A model generated the notes under the pieces. That model did not search any database. It was not told the origin of the DNA and saw only the letters and a program-made list of their open reading frames with translations. From positions 1-64,000 of the forward strand of contig NZ_PQSU01000002.1 in NCBI RefSeq assembly GCF_002920615.1: 64,000 nt of DNA. Reading direction: 5' to 3'. A program made the translations under genes and the position numbers. This DNA is from Streptomyces sp. Ru62 (GTDB lineage Bacteria; Actinomycetota; Actinomycetes; Streptomycetales; Streptomycetaceae). Below are positions 9,970 through 21,388 of the stretch, piece by piece. Each line of letters begins with the position of its first letter. The first letter of the stretch is position 1.

Positions 9970-11791
9970 CCGCGAGGGGGGCGCACGGCGGCGGTCGTGG
10001 CGCGCGGTGGCGTACGCCGCCTTGGGTGTCGTACTGCTGGCCGGTTGCGCCTCGATGCCCGACAGCGGGGACCTGAGGGACGTGGAGTCCACGCCGCGAC
10101 AGGACACCGGGGTCCGGGTGTTCGCGATGCCGCCGGCCGACGGCGCCGGTCCGGGCGAGATCATGCAGGGCTTCCTGGAGGCGCTGACCAGCGACGACCC
10201 GGGGTACGACACGGCTCGTAAGTACCTGACGGACGAAGCGGCCCGCACCTGGCGGCCCGAGCAGTCGACCACTGTCCTCGCGAACGGGCCGACCATCGAG
10301 ACGGACTGCCGTCCGGGCGGCCGTGAGGAGACCAACAGCGTCACGTGCGTGCTGGCCGGCAGCCAGGTCGCCACGGTCGACGCGCAGCAGGCGTACCAGC
10401 CCGCCGACGGCACCTACCGCAAGAAGCTGCACCTCACGAAGGACCCGAAGAACGGGCAGTGGCGCATCGACGGGCTGCCCAACGGGGTCGTCATGGGCAA
10501 GTCGGACTTCCAGCGGAACTACACGTCCGTCGACAAGTACTACTTCGCCTCCAACGCGTCCGTAGGGGAGAGCGGCCAGCCGGTGGCGGTCGCCGACCCG
10601 GTGTTCGTGCGCAGCAAGGTCGACCCGATGACCCAGCTGGTCCGCTCGCTGCTGAAGGGACCCACCACCTGGCTCGGACCGGTGGTCAGGTCGAGCTTCC
10701 CGACCGGTACGGCGTTGCAGAAGGGCGTGTCCGGGCTGGCACCGGACGACCAGAACAAGCTGACGGTGCCGCTGAATCTCAAGCCGTCCCGGGTGGCGCC
10801 GAGCAAGTGCACCGAGATGGCGACGCAGATGCTGTTCACCCTGCGGAACCTGGCGCCGACGCTGGACTCCGTCGAACTGCGGGGGACGGGCGGCGACCGG
10901 CTGTGCGAACTGACCGGGGAGCGCGCCGAGACCGCCGCCTGGCACGGGTCGTCCAAGCGGCCCGAATACCTGTACTTCCTCGACGGCAAGCACCGCATGG
11001 TGCGGATGCAGACCGGGAGCACCGGGACGGCGTCCGCGCCGGTGCCGGGCCCGCTGGGCGAGAGCGGCAGGGGGCTGCAGTTGGTGGCGGTGTCGCGGGA
11101 CGAGCACACCGCGGCCGGGGTCGCCGACGAGGGCAGGACGCTGTACGTGACGTCGCTGGCGTCGGACGGATCGCTCGGCGATCCGCTGGTGACCAGCGCC
11201 GGTACGACCCCCGACCACCGGCTCGCCACCCCGAGCTGGGACGCCCGCGGCGACCTGTGGGTGGCCGACCGTGACCCGCACCGGCCGCGCCTGTTCGTCC
11301 TGGAACAGGGCGCCGACAAACCGGAGCCGGTCGCCGTCCCGGACCTGTCCGGCCGGATCGAGGACGCGCGGGTGGCCGCCGACGGGGCACGGATCGCGCT
11401 GGTCGTGGAGAAGGACGGCAAGCAGTCCCTCGTCATCGGGCGGATCCAGCGCGACGACGGAACCGGGCAGGGCATCTCGGTGGACGGGCTGCGGTCGGCG
11501 GCACCGGACCTGGAGCAGGTCAGCGCCATCTCGTGGGCCGGGGACAGCAGACTGCTGGTCGTGGGGCAGGAGCAGGGGGGCGTGCAGCAGATGCGGTACG
11601 TCCAGGTCGACGGCTCCACCCTCGACGGCCCGGCGCCGGGTGCGCTCACCAGCGTGAAGGCGATCGCCGCGTCCGAGGACGAGCGGGTGCCGCTGGTGGC
11701 CTACTCGGAGGACGGGATCGTACGACTGCCGTCCGGGGCGCAGTGGCAGAAGGTCGACAAGGACGGCTCGGCGCCGGTCTACCCGGGCTGA
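9959..11791 (+). CDS. lpqB: lipoprotein LpqB
   Basis: 610 residues. The N-terminus has an Arg-rich n-region, a hydrophobic stretch and the lipobox LLAGC, so the mature protein is predicted to be a membrane-anchored lipoprotein. The N-terminal half carries the GerMN-like region (RKYLTDEAARTW, VRSLLKGPTTWLGPVV) and the C-terminal half is beta-propeller-like. LpqB is known from actinobacteria as the accessory lipoprotein that binds the MtrB sensor domain and tunes MtrAB signalling. It starts with GTG, preceded by AGGGGAGG, and overlaps the end of mtrB by 11 bases, so the three genes form one operon. Confidence 0.95.
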   Translation: MAADREGGARRRSWRAVAYAALGVVLLAGCASMPDSGDLRDVESTPRQDTGVRVFAMPPADGAGPGEIMQGFLEALTSDDPGYDTARKYLTDEAARTWRPEQSTTVLANGPTIETDCRPGGREETNSVTCVLAGSQVATVDAQQAYQPADGTYRKKLHLTKDPKNGQWRIDGLPNGVVMGKSDFQRNYTSVDKYYFASNASVGESGQPVAVADPVFVRSKVDPMTQLVRSLLKGPTTWLGPVVRSSFPTGTALQKGVSGLAPDDQNKLTVPLNLKPSRVAPSKCTEMATQMLFTLRNLAPTLDSVELRGTGGDRLCELTGERAETAAWHGSSKRPEYLYFLDGKHRMVRMQTGSTGTASAPVPGPLGESGRGLQLVAVSRDEHTAAGVADEGRTLYVTSLASDGSLGDPLVTSAGTTPDHRLATPSWDARGDLWVADRDPHRPRLFVLEQGADKPEPVAVPDLSGRIEDARVAADGARIALVVEKDGKQSLVIGRIQRDDGTGQGISVDGLRSAAPDLEQVSAISWAGDSRLLVVGQEQGGVQQMRYVQVDGSTLDGPAPGALTSVKAIAASEDERVPLVAYSEDGIVRLPSGAQWQKVDKDGSAPVYPG

Positions 11792-11880
11792 GCGCGGGAC
11801 GGTTGAGACGATCTGTCTGCACTGGTCGCGGGACGGCTGAGACGATCTGCCCTCGCTGAGCGCGGGGACCGCTGAGAGCA
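11792..11880 (+). repeat. three imperfect direct repeats between lpqB and comF
   Basis: Two closely matched copies containing GCGGGACGG(T/C)TGAGACGATCTG and a third degenerate copy (GCGGGGACCGCTGAGAGC) follow the lpqB stop at a spacing of roughly 36-40 bases. They form no strong hairpin. Origin and role are unknown; they could be duplication debris downstream of the operon. Confidence 0.6.
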
Positions 11881-11973
11881 GGACGCCCCTGCCCTTGGTC
11901 GCATGCCGAGTTGTCCACAGGCCGTTGTCCACAGGGGTGGCCGGCCCGCGGCCGCGTTGGCACAGTGGTGGTC

Positions 11974-12921
11974 ATGCGGGGGTGGTGGCAGGACCTCACC
12001 GACCTGGTGCTGCCGGCCGACTGCGCGGGCTGCGGTGCACCTCGTACGGCGCTGTGCCCGCGGTGCCGGGCCGCGCTGCACGGGAGCGCGGCGCGGCGGG
12101 TGCGGCCGGTGCCGGAGCCGGCCGGGCTGCCGGTGGTGCACGCGGTGGCTCCCTACGCGGCGGAGGTGCGCGCGCTGCTGCTCGCGCACAAGGAACGGGG
12201 CGCGCTGACGCTCACGGGAGCGCTGGGCACGGCGCTGGCAGGGGCCGTGCGGGCGGGCCTGGGCGCGGCCGGCGGAGCCGGTGTCCGGTGGGGCGGCGAT
12301 GCTCATGCCGGCATGGACCGCGGTGCCCCCGTCGGCCCGGACGACGGTGCGGGGTCGGCCGGGTGGCCGGGACGCGGGCCCGTGCTGCTGGTTCCCGTGC
12401 CCTCCGCCCGGTGGGCCGTGCGGGCGCGTGGGCACGATCCGGTGCGGCGGATGGCGCTCGCGGCGGCCGGGGAGCTGCGGCGCACCGGGACGCCGGCCCG
12501 GGTGGCGGCCGTGCTGCGCCAACGGCGGGCCGTGGCCGACCAGGCGGGGCTGGACGCACGGCGGCGTCTGGAGAACCTCGCCGGGGCACTGGAGGTGAGA
12601 GCGGGAGGCGACCGGCTGCTCGGTGCGGGCCCTGTCGTGCTCGTCGATGACCTGATGACGACGGGAGCCAGTCTCGCGGAGGCGGCGCGGGCCCTGCGGG
12701 AAGCGGACGTGTCCCGTCTCGGGGACAGGACGGCCGTGTACGAGGCCGCAACTCGGGAAGGTAGGGAGGAACGATGGATCGATGCGCCGGGGAGAAGGGA
12801 GTCGGTGCATAGTGCACCGGAAAATGCGGTGCCGAACGCCCCGCGGCGGATCCTCCATGCCGCCGTGATTGTCGCCGTGATCGCAGCTCCTCACGATTCT
12901 TTCGAAATGAACAGGAACTGA
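11974..12921 (+). CDS. ComF family phosphoribosyltransferase-like protein
   Basis: 315 residues from MRGWWQDLTDLVLP. The N-terminus has a zinc-ribbon pattern (CAGC then CPRC, about residues 16-32). Further on are the typical HKERGAL and VPVPSARWAVRARGHDP motifs. The PRPP-loop motif VVLVDDLMTTGASLAEAARAL lies at about residues 220-240. ComF relatives take part in DNA uptake or repair in competent bacteria; in Streptomyces the role is unclear. About 60 residues beyond the phosphoribosyltransferase core, ending AAPHDSFEMNRN, look unrelated to the family and are compositionally less GC-biased, so the native C-terminus may be extended here. Confidence 0.85.
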   Translation: MRGWWQDLTDLVLPADCAGCGAPRTALCPRCRAALHGSAARRVRPVPEPAGLPVVHAVAPYAAEVRALLLAHKERGALTLTGALGTALAGAVRAGLGAAGGAGVRWGGDAHAGMDRGAPVGPDDGAGSAGWPGRGPVLLVPVPSARWAVRARGHDPVRRMALAAAGELRRTGTPARVAAVLRQRRAVADQAGLDARRRLENLAGALEVRAGGDRLLGAGPVVLVDDLMTTGASLAEAARALREADVSRLGDRTAVYEAATREGREERWIDAPGRRESVHSAPENAVPNAPRRILHAAVIVAVIAAPHDSFEMNRN

Positions 12922-13233
12922 TCGTCAACTTGCATCGTTCCAGCTAGTGACAGGGGTAATTCACCTGAACGGAGGTACGTCGCAGTAGAGGGTGACGCCA
13001 TCCGTCCGGGCGAGATATGTTCGGGTGTGAGGAAAGGCGCAGGCCACACCTCTCATATCCGAATGCCATGCTGCGGGTTTTACGCAATCACCCGCATCGG
13101 TGGGGTGGAGATCTCGCCCATGGGGGAGGAGGAGGTGGAAGTCACCGAGTCCGAGGTCCGGTGATCACCGGACCTGGTGCGAAAGGGAGACGCTCCGCCG
13201 ATGCAGCGGAGCGATCCGGGAACGGAGTTCTGC
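12922..13233. other. intergenic region upstream of hpf, no gene
   Basis: 312 bases without a convincing coding frame. It is less GC-rich than its surroundings and probably holds the hpf promoter and a long leader. A candidate -10 is TATGTT near 13017-13022. Short upstream GTG and ATG codons in frame with hpf (13177 and 13201) make the true start uncertain. Confidence 0.5.
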
Positions 13234-13932
13234 GTGGACATCGTCGTCAAGGGCCGCAAGACCGAGGTGCCCGAGCGGTTCCGCAAGCACGTGGCCGAGA
13301 AGCTGAAGCTGGAGAAGATCCAGAGGCTCGATGCCAAGGTGATCAGCCTCGACGTCGAGGTGTCCAAGGAGCCGAACCCCCGACAGGCCGACCGCTGTGA
13401 CCGAGTGGAGATCACGCTCCGCTCCCGCGGTCCGGTGATCCGGGCGGAGGCAGCGGCCAGCGATCCGTACGCGGCGCTCGACCTGGCGGCGGAGAAGCTG
13501 GATGCCCGGCTGCGCAAGCAGCACGACAAGCGGTTCTCGCGCCGTGGCGCACGCCGGATCTCGGCGGCAGAGGTCCCCGACCACGTCCCCGGCGCGGCGA
13601 CACTGAACGGCAGCGGCCTCCCCGTCCAGGAGGAGGAGACGGACGGAGTGCCGACCAAGAAGATCGGCTCGCTGGAGGTCAAGGGTGAAGGCCCCCTCGT
13701 CGTCCGCGAGAAGACCCACGTCGCCTCCCCGATGACGCTCGACCAGGCCCTGTACGAGATGGAACTGGTCGGCCACGACTTCTACCTGTTCGTCGACTCC
13801 GAGACGAAGGAACCCAGCGTCGTCTACCGGCGACACGCCTACGACTACGGCGTGATCCACCTCAGCACCGACCCGATGATCGCCGAGGCGCAGACGCAGC
13901 CCCCCGCGGCGGGTGGCACGCTGGGCGGCTGA
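13234..13932 (+). CDS. hpf: long-form ribosome hibernation promoting factor
   Basis: 232 residues from GTG (VDIVVKGRKTEVPERFRKHV). The N-terminal S30AE/YfiA domain (about 1-110) binds the ribosomal decoding region. It is followed by a linker and the C-terminal domain (about 170-225) with MTLDQALYEMELVGHDFYLF and VVYRRHAYDYGVIHL, which dimerises ribosomes into 100S particles. Family members begin at the equivalent of this residue, and an ACGGAG sequence lies seven bases upstream. The in-frame GTG at 13177 and ATG at 13201 would add 19 or 11 atypical residues. Long HPF proteins are normally induced in stationary phase or stress. A hairpin terminator follows at 13954. Confidence 0.93.
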   Translation: MDIVVKGRKTEVPERFRKHVAEKLKLEKIQRLDAKVISLDVEVSKEPNPRQADRCDRVEITLRSRGPVIRAEAAASDPYAALDLAAEKLDARLRKQHDKRFSRRGARRISAAEVPDHVPGAATLNGSGLPVQEEETDGVPTKKIGSLEVKGEGPLVVREKTHVASPMTLDQALYEMELVGHDFYLFVDSETKEPSVVYRRHAYDYGVIHLSTDPMIAEAQTQPPAAGGTLGG

Positions 13933-13953
13933 TCCCCCGGCTGAAGCTGTGCG

Positions 13954-13990
13954 GGTGCCCCTGGAGCGCGTGTGCGCCCCCAGGGGCACC
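13954..13990 (+). terminator. hairpin terminator after hpf
   Basis: The arms GGTGCCCCTGG and CCAGGGGCACC (11 base pairs) enclose a second small hairpin, GCGC-GTGT-GCGC. There is no T-run, which is usual in Streptomyces. Confidence 0.7.
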
Positions 13991-14134
13991 GGTGTGCGAC
14001 CACTTCGCGCCCCGCACGTCACCTCGGTGCCGCCCGGGCATGAAATCATGGCCGCACCGGCCCAACCGGTGGGCCGCTGCCTTGGGTTGGCGATGGCACA
14101 GGACCACAGGCCACAGCCTTCAGGGGGAGGAACG

Positions 14135-14878
14135 ATGGCGGACACCTTCGGACCGATGAGGGACGGGGACGCCGACGACGGTGTCATCGGCAGGGACCCG
14201 GACGCGAGCTCGTCACGCGAGCCGATCAGAGTCCTGGTCGTGGACGACCACGCCCTCTTCCGGCGCGGCCTGGAGATCGTGCTCGCGGCCGAGGAGGACA
14301 TCCAGGTCGTCGGCGAGGCGGGCGACGGGGCGGAGGCCGTCGACAAGGCCGCCGACCTGCTGCCCGACATCGTGCTGATGGACGTCCGCATGCCCAAGCG
14401 CGGCGGCATCGAGGCCTGCACCTCCATCAAGGAGGTCGCTCCCAGCGCGAAGATCATCATGCTGACGATCAGCGACGAGGAGGCCGACCTCTACGACGCG
14501 ATCAAGGCGGGCGCGACCGGATACCTCCTCAAGGAGATCTCGACCGACGAGGTGGCCACCGCCATTCGCGCGGTGGCCGACGGACAGTCGCAGATCAGTC
14601 CGTCGATGGCGTCGAAACTCCTCACCGAGTTCAAGTCGATGATCCAGCGCACCGACGAGCGCCGGCTGGTGCCCGCGCCCCGGCTGACCGACCGAGAGCT
14701 GGAGGTCCTCAAGCTCGTCGCGACCGGTATGAACAACCGGGACATCGCCAAGGAACTGTTCATCTCCGAGAACACCGTGAAGAACCACGTCCGCAACATC
14801 CTGGAGAAGCTGCAACTGCACTCCCGGATGGAGGCCGTGGTCTACGCGATGCGGGAGAAGATCCTGGAGATCCGCTAG
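14135..14878 (+). CDS. NarL/LuxR family response regulator
   Basis: 247 residues from ATG, preceded by a strong GGGGGAGG. A 25-residue leader precedes the receiver domain, which starts at VLVVDDHALFRRG and carries the phosphoacceptor Asp83 in IVLMDVRMPKRGG. The C-terminal LuxR-type helix-turn-helix has LTDRELEVLKLVATGMNNRD and ENTVKNHVRNILEKLQLHSR. No histidine kinase gene is adjacent, so this is an orphan regulator in this window. It lies convergently with the YcaQ-like gene, with only four bases between stop codons. Target genes cannot be deduced from the sequence. Confidence 0.92.
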   Translation: MADTFGPMRDGDADDGVIGRDPDASSSREPIRVLVVDDHALFRRGLEIVLAAEEDIQVVGEAGDGAEAVDKAADLLPDIVLMDVRMPKRGGIEACTSIKEVAPSAKIIMLTISDEEADLYDAIKAGATGYLLKEISTDEVATAIRAVADGQSQISPSMASKLLTEFKSMIQRTDERRLVPAPRLTDRELEVLKLVATGMNNRDIAKELFISENTVKNHVRNILEKLQLHSRMEAVVYAMREKILEIR

Positions 14879-14882
14879 CGCC

Positions 14883-16058
14883 TCATCCGAGCAGCCCGGC
14901 GAGTTCCCTGCCCAGGGGCTCACGCAGCTCGGGCACGTCCACGCGTTCCACACGGACGTCGGTGCAGTTGACCCACGTCGCCGCCTCCACCAGGGCCTGG
15001 GCGACCGCCGGGACCGCCTTCGGACCGTCCAGGGTGACCTGCTTGGCCACCAGCGTGCGGCCCTCCCGGGCCGGGTCGACACGCCCGACCAGTCGGCCGC
15101 CTGCGAGCACCGGCATCGCGAAGTAGCCGTAGACCCGCTTCGGCCGGGGGACGTACGCCTCCAGCCGGTGGATGAAGCCGAAGATCCGCTCCGTGCGCGC
15201 CCGCTCCCAGACCAGCGAGTCGAACGGCGACAGCAGGGTGGTGCGGTGCCGGCCGCGCGGTGGCGTCGCCAGGGCCGCCGGGTCCGCCCAGGCCGGCCTG
15301 CCCCAGCCCTCGACCTCGACCGGCACCAGACCCGAGTCCGCGATCACCGCGTCGACCTGCTCCGCCTTGAGACGGTGATAGTCCGCGATGTCCGCGCGCG
15401 TGCCGACCCCGAGCGACTCGCCCGCCAGCCGGACCAGACGGCGCAGGCACTCGGAGTCGTCCAGCTCGTCGTGCAGCAGCGAGGCCGGGACCGCCCGCTC
15501 GGCCAGGTCGTACACCCGCTTCCAGCCGCGCCGCTCCACGCACACCACCTCGCCGTACATCAGCGCGCGCTCCACGGCGACCTTCGTGCCCGACCAGTCC
15601 CACCAGTCGTTCGTCTTCTTCGCGCCGCCCAGTTCGGTGGCGGTCAGCGGGCCCTCCGTGCGGAGCTGCTTGATGACCTGGTCGTAGGCGCCGTCGGGCA
15701 GTTCGTGGTGCCAGTGCGGCCGGTCGCGGTAGGCGCGGCGGCGGAAGGCGAAGTGCGGCCACTCCTCGATGGGGAGGATGCAGGCCGCGTGCGACCAGTA
15801 CTCGAAGGCGTGGGCGTCCGTCCAGTAGGCGGCCTCCACGGCCTTGCGGCCGACCGCGCCCAGCCGGGCGTAGGGCACGAGTTCATGGGAGCGGGCGAGC
15901 ACCGAGATCGTGTCGAGCTGGACCGCGCCGAGGTGGCGCAGCACCCCGCGGACGCCCGCGCGCCGGTCGGGCGCGCCGAGCAGGCCCTGGGCCCGCAGAG
16001 CGATCCGGCGGGCGTCGTCCGCGGTGAGAGTGGTGGTCGGGCGCGGAAGGGTCGTCAT
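14883..16058 (-). CDS. YcaQ-type winged-helix DNA glycosylase-like protein
   Basis: 391 residues. The pattern LRHLGAVQLDTISVLARSHELV near the N-terminus and the later LSPFDSLVWERARTERIFGF are characteristic of the winged-helix DNA-binding / crosslink-repair glycosylase (YcaQ/AlkX) family. E. coli YcaQ unhooks interstrand crosslinks, and Streptomyces AlkZ confers self-resistance to azinomycin B. This copy sits in a core region with no biosynthetic cluster, so a housekeeping alkylation-repair role is inferred. In the catalytic region (the family has QxQ or QxD), QLD is visible in AVQLDT. The ATG at MTTLPRP is preferred to a GTG eight codons upstream. Confidence 0.85.
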   Translation of the reverse strand: MTTLPRPTTTLTADDARRIALRAQGLLGAPDRRAGVRGVLRHLGAVQLDTISVLARSHELVPYARLGAVGRKAVEAAYWTDAHAFEYWSHAACILPIEEWPHFAFRRRAYRDRPHWHHELPDGAYDQVIKQLRTEGPLTATELGGAKKTNDWWDWSGTKVAVERALMYGEVVCVERRGWKRVYDLAERAVPASLLHDELDDSECLRRLVRLAGESLGVGTRADIADYHRLKAEQVDAVIADSGLVPVEVEGWGRPAWADPAALATPPRGRHRTTLLSPFDSLVWERARTERIFGFIHRLEAYVPRPKRVYGYFAMPVLAGGRLVGRVDPAREGRTLVAKQVTLDGPKAVPAVAQALVEAATWVNCTDVRVERVDVPELREPLGRELAGLLG

Positions 16059-16113
16059 GCCTCGGACGATAGAGGGTGCCACTGACAGCCCGCGACGAGC
16101 TGTCCATTCCTCT

Positions 16114-16154
16114 GGAACGGCGAATCGTGGACGGCGAATCGGGAACGGCGAACA
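16114..16154. repeat. three tandem 13-15 base direct repeats
   Basis: Three near-identical copies of GGAACGGCGAATC lie head to tail between the GNAT and YcaQ-like genes, close to the stop codon of the GNAT gene. Function is unknown. Confidence 0.65.
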
Positions 16155-16157
16155 GGG

Positions 16158-16727
16158 TCAGGAACGCGCGGGCAGGTACGGCGCCGTGGAGGGCAGGCCG
16201 AGGTCGGAGGGGAGCAGGGAGCCGACCCAGCAGTCGCGGCGCACACCCTTGTTGTTGAGGCCGGAGCGCAGGGTGCCCTCGATGGTGAAGCCCGCGTGTT
16301 CGGCGACCGCGCGGGAGGCGTGGTTGCCGACCTCGGCCCGCCATTCGACACGGTCCACGCCGACCTCGGTGAAGATCCACCGGCAGGCGGTGAGCGTGGC
16401 CTCCACGACGTATCCGTTGCCGCGGTGTTCCTTGGCCGCCCAGAAGCCGACCTCGGCCGTGCCCGGGGAGCGCATCGTCAGGGCGAGCATGGCGACCAGC
16501 TCGCCGCCCCTGAGGAAGACGCCGAAGGTGAACGTCGAGCCCTGCGACCAGCCGTCCGGGACGATCTGCTCCGTGAAGCCGATCGCATGCTCCGGGAGGT
16601 AGGGCGAGGGGACCAGTGTCCAGCGCTGGATGTCGGGGTCCTGCGCTGCCGCGTACACCGCGTCGGTGTCGGCGGGGCCGACCGGGCGCAGCAGCAGACG
16701 GTCCGTGGTGAGCGTGACGTGTTCCAT
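16158..16727 (-). CDS. GNAT family N-acetyltransferase (RimJ/RimL-like)
   Basis: 189 residues. The N-terminal LTTDRLLLRPVGPADTDAVY and the acetyl-CoA site around FWAAKEHRGNGYVVEATL, followed by WRAEVGNHASRAVAEHAGF, are typical of the RimJ/RimL branch. Substrates of this branch range from ribosomal proteins to small amines, and nothing here identifies the acceptor. The ATG at MEHVTLTT is chosen because family members start there and the 12 codons upstream are unlike the family. It is divergent from secA. Confidence 0.88.
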   Translation of the reverse strand: MEHVTLTTDRLLLRPVGPADTDAVYAAAQDPDIQRWTLVPSPYLPEHAIGFTEQIVPDGWSQGSTFTFGVFLRGGELVAMLALTMRSPGTAEVGFWAAKEHRGNGYVVEATLTACRWIFTEVGVDRVEWRAEVGNHASRAVAEHAGFTIEGTLRSGLNNKGVRRDCWVGSLLPSDLGLPSTAPYLPARS

Positions 16728-16980
16728 CGCCCGATTCTGCTCGGGACGTCCTGTCCAGACCATGGATTTTCGCGATCTGTGAGCGGCTGATCACGTTTCG
16801 CGTAATTCCTCGCGCCGATGCGGCACCATCCGGTCGCCCCGTCCGTTGTCCTGGGTGAAGCAGCCGTCGGGCCGCCAGGCCTCCCGGCGCAGCCGGGTCC
16901 TCGCATACGATGGCCGTTGCTCAGTACGTCAGAAGGAAAACCGACCGTCCCAGGCCCGACCGGCAAGGAGACCAGCCCCC

Positions 16981-19791
<2,811 letters not shown>

Positions 19792-19821
19792 CGGTCGCCC
19801 GCGGCACTCCAGCGGTTGAGC

Positions 19822-19852
19822 GGGGCCGGGTTCCCTTCTGGGACCCGGCCCC
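19822..19852 (+). terminator. hairpin terminator after secA
   Basis: GGGGCCGGGTTCCC pairs with GGGACCCGGCCCC (one bulged base) around a TTCT loop, 30 bases after the secA stop. Confidence 0.75.
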
Positions 19853-19937
19853 GTCGCGTTGCCGCCGTGCGGTGCCCTGCGCCGGGGCCGGTCGGGGGCG
19901 GGTTCGCCCGCCGGGCGACGGCTGCCGCGGTTCCCCC

Positions 19938-19970
19938 GGGGGCGCGGGGAACCGCGCGACCGGCCACGGC
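19938..19970 (+). repeat. dispersed Streptomyces intergenic repeat, copy 1
   Basis: The core GGGGCGCGGGGAACCGCGCG is followed by ACCGGCCACGGC. The part GCGCGGGGAACCGCGC is a near palindrome. Related copies occur at 22142 and 30147. I recall this as a common intergenic sequence in Streptomyces genomes, usually just after stop codons. Confidence 0.6.
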
Positions 19971-20000
19971 GCCCCCGCACCTCGACGGCTCTCCGCGGCC

Positions 20001-20480
20001 CTACGTCCTGCCCGTTTCCACCGCCGTGCAGCGCCAGCGGAGGTCCTTGCCCAGTTCCAGACGGAAGGCCATGGCGCGCAGCTGGTCCCCGGCGGCGATG
20101 CGGGCGAAGACCTCCAGGGCGCCCTGGCTGGGGACGTAGTAGCCGATGTCCTGGACGACGGGCCGGGGGCCCAGGGTGCGCAGGGGGCTGTGTTCGGCCA
20201 GGCGGGCCAAGTCGTCGTAGGCGCGGCCGGCGGTGTGCCGCAGCATCCAGTGGACGGGCCGCTGACCGCTCAGGACGGCCAGCAGGCGCTCGGCGAAGAG
20301 GTCGGTGGGCCGGGGCTGCCGCGCGGCCGTTCCGGGCTGCGTACGCGCCGCCTCCGGCCGTGTGGCCGCCGGGCGGCTGGGCGTGCGGGGCGGGGCGCCG
20401 CCGGGGCGGCGGGAGTCGCGGCGGGTCGGCGGGCGGTGCCGCGGGCGGGGCTGGGCGGTACGGCTCATGACCTTGTTCAT
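20001..20480 (-). CDS. Rv3235 family protein
   Basis: 159 residues. The first 60 are a basic, Arg/Pro-rich disordered segment. The conserved domain follows, with PTDLFAERLLAVLSGQRPVHWMLRHTAGRAYDDL and a C-terminal beta-rich part (AMAFRLELGKDLRWRCTAVE). Relatives next to secA are conserved across actinobacteria and are named after mycobacterial Rv3235; no function is established. The start is ATG at MNKVMSRT, with a second possible ATG four codons later. Opposite in direction to secA and divergent from the DUF6912 gene. Confidence 0.82.
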   Translation of the reverse strand: MNKVMSRTAQPRPRHRPPTRRDSRRPGGAPPRTPSRPAATRPEAARTQPGTAARQPRPTDLFAERLLAVLSGQRPVHWMLRHTAGRAYDDLARLAEHSPLRTLGPRPVVQDIGYYVPSQGALEVFARIAAGDQLRAMAFRLELGKDLRWRCTAVETGRT

Positions 20481-20818
20481 GGGGGCGTCCCCGTTCGCCG
20501 GGCCCGGGGGATACCGGGCGGTAACCAGATGGTGGGGATCTTGTATGCGGCGCGGGAGAGGGTGGCAAGGAAGCGCCGGGGGGCGGGAGAGGGCACGGAA
20601 GGTTCACCTATCCGAGGGACCGGGGGAGCCCCGCGCCCCAGGGTCAAGCGGCCGAGGAGGGTGAATCGACGGCCCGGAGTGGACGCCTCCACAGGGGCGG
20701 GCAGGCGCCCGAAAGGGGACGGCCGCACGTATCCTGAAGGCCCTCCGGGAGACGCGCCAGCCGCTCTCCCCGGGGCCCCAGCGGAGCCTTCGACCAGGAA
20801 CAGGAAAGAGCGGCCAGC
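20481..20818. other. divergent promoter region, no gene
   Basis: 338 bases between the Rv3235-like gene and the DUF6912 gene with no plausible coding frame. TATCCT at 20730-20735 could be the -10 for the plus-strand gene, giving a leader of about 75 bases. GGAAAGAGC before the ATG at 20819 is a weak ribosome-binding sequence. Confidence 0.45.
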
Positions 20819-21331
20819 ATGCGCGTCTACGTCCCCCTGACCCTCCCCGCCCTCGCCGAGGCGTACAAGACGGGTGAGCTGGGGACCGGCCCCTTCGTCG
20901 CGTACGCCGTCACGCCCGCGCTGCGCGAGTGGTACCTGTCCGAGGACATCGAGGAGCTGGAGTACGCCGCGCTCAGCCGGGCCGCGCTGGCCTCGCTGCG
21001 GCTGCTCGCGGCGGACCCGGACGCGGTACGGCGCCGGGTCGTGGTCGCCGTGGACGTGCCCGACGGTGCCGCGAGCGTCGACCCGGACCGCGCGCTCGAA
21101 CCCGCCGCGCTCGGCGAGGTCACCGTGAAGGTCGCGGTGCCGCTCGCGAAGGCGGCGTCCGTGCACGTCGACGCCGAGGGCGCCGAGCCGGACGTGGCCG
21201 CCGCGGCGGACGCGCTGGAGGCGGCGGACGGCGGGGACGACGACGCGCAGTTCGTCGTGGACGGGGCGGACGACCACGAGCTGCTGTGGTACGCCACGCA
21301 GGAGATCCCCAACCTGGTCGGGCTGGGCTGA
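20819..21331 (+). CDS. DUF6912 family protein
   Basis: 170 residues, acidic, with no signal peptide or membrane segment. The N-terminus MRVYVPLTLPALAEAYKTGE and the central YAVTPALREWYLSEDIEELEY are conserved in a small actinobacterial family. The C-terminus ends HELLWYATQEIPNLVGLG. The function is unknown. The arrangement with the Rv3235-like gene and the HAD gene beside secA looks conserved in Streptomyces, so a housekeeping role is likely but unproven. Confidence 0.82.
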   Translation: MRVYVPLTLPALAEAYKTGELGTGPFVAYAVTPALREWYLSEDIEELEYAALSRAALASLRLLAADPDAVRRRVVVAVDVPDGAASVDPDRALEPAALGEVTVKVAVPLAKAASVHVDAEGAEPDVAAAADALEAADGGDDDAQFVVDGADDHELLWYATQEIPNLVGLG

Positions 21332-21375
21332 GCTGCGCTGATCGCGGTGGTGCCCTGATTGTCAGTGGGGGCGGG

Positions 21376-21381
21376 TACGGT
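21376..21381 (+). promoter_or_regulatory. possible -10 element for a leaderless HAD-hydrolase transcript
   Basis: TACGGT lies seven bases before the ATG at 21389, with no ribosome-binding sequence in between. It would put the transcript start at the initiation codon. Confidence 0.4.
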
Positions 21382-21388
21382 CTTGGAC

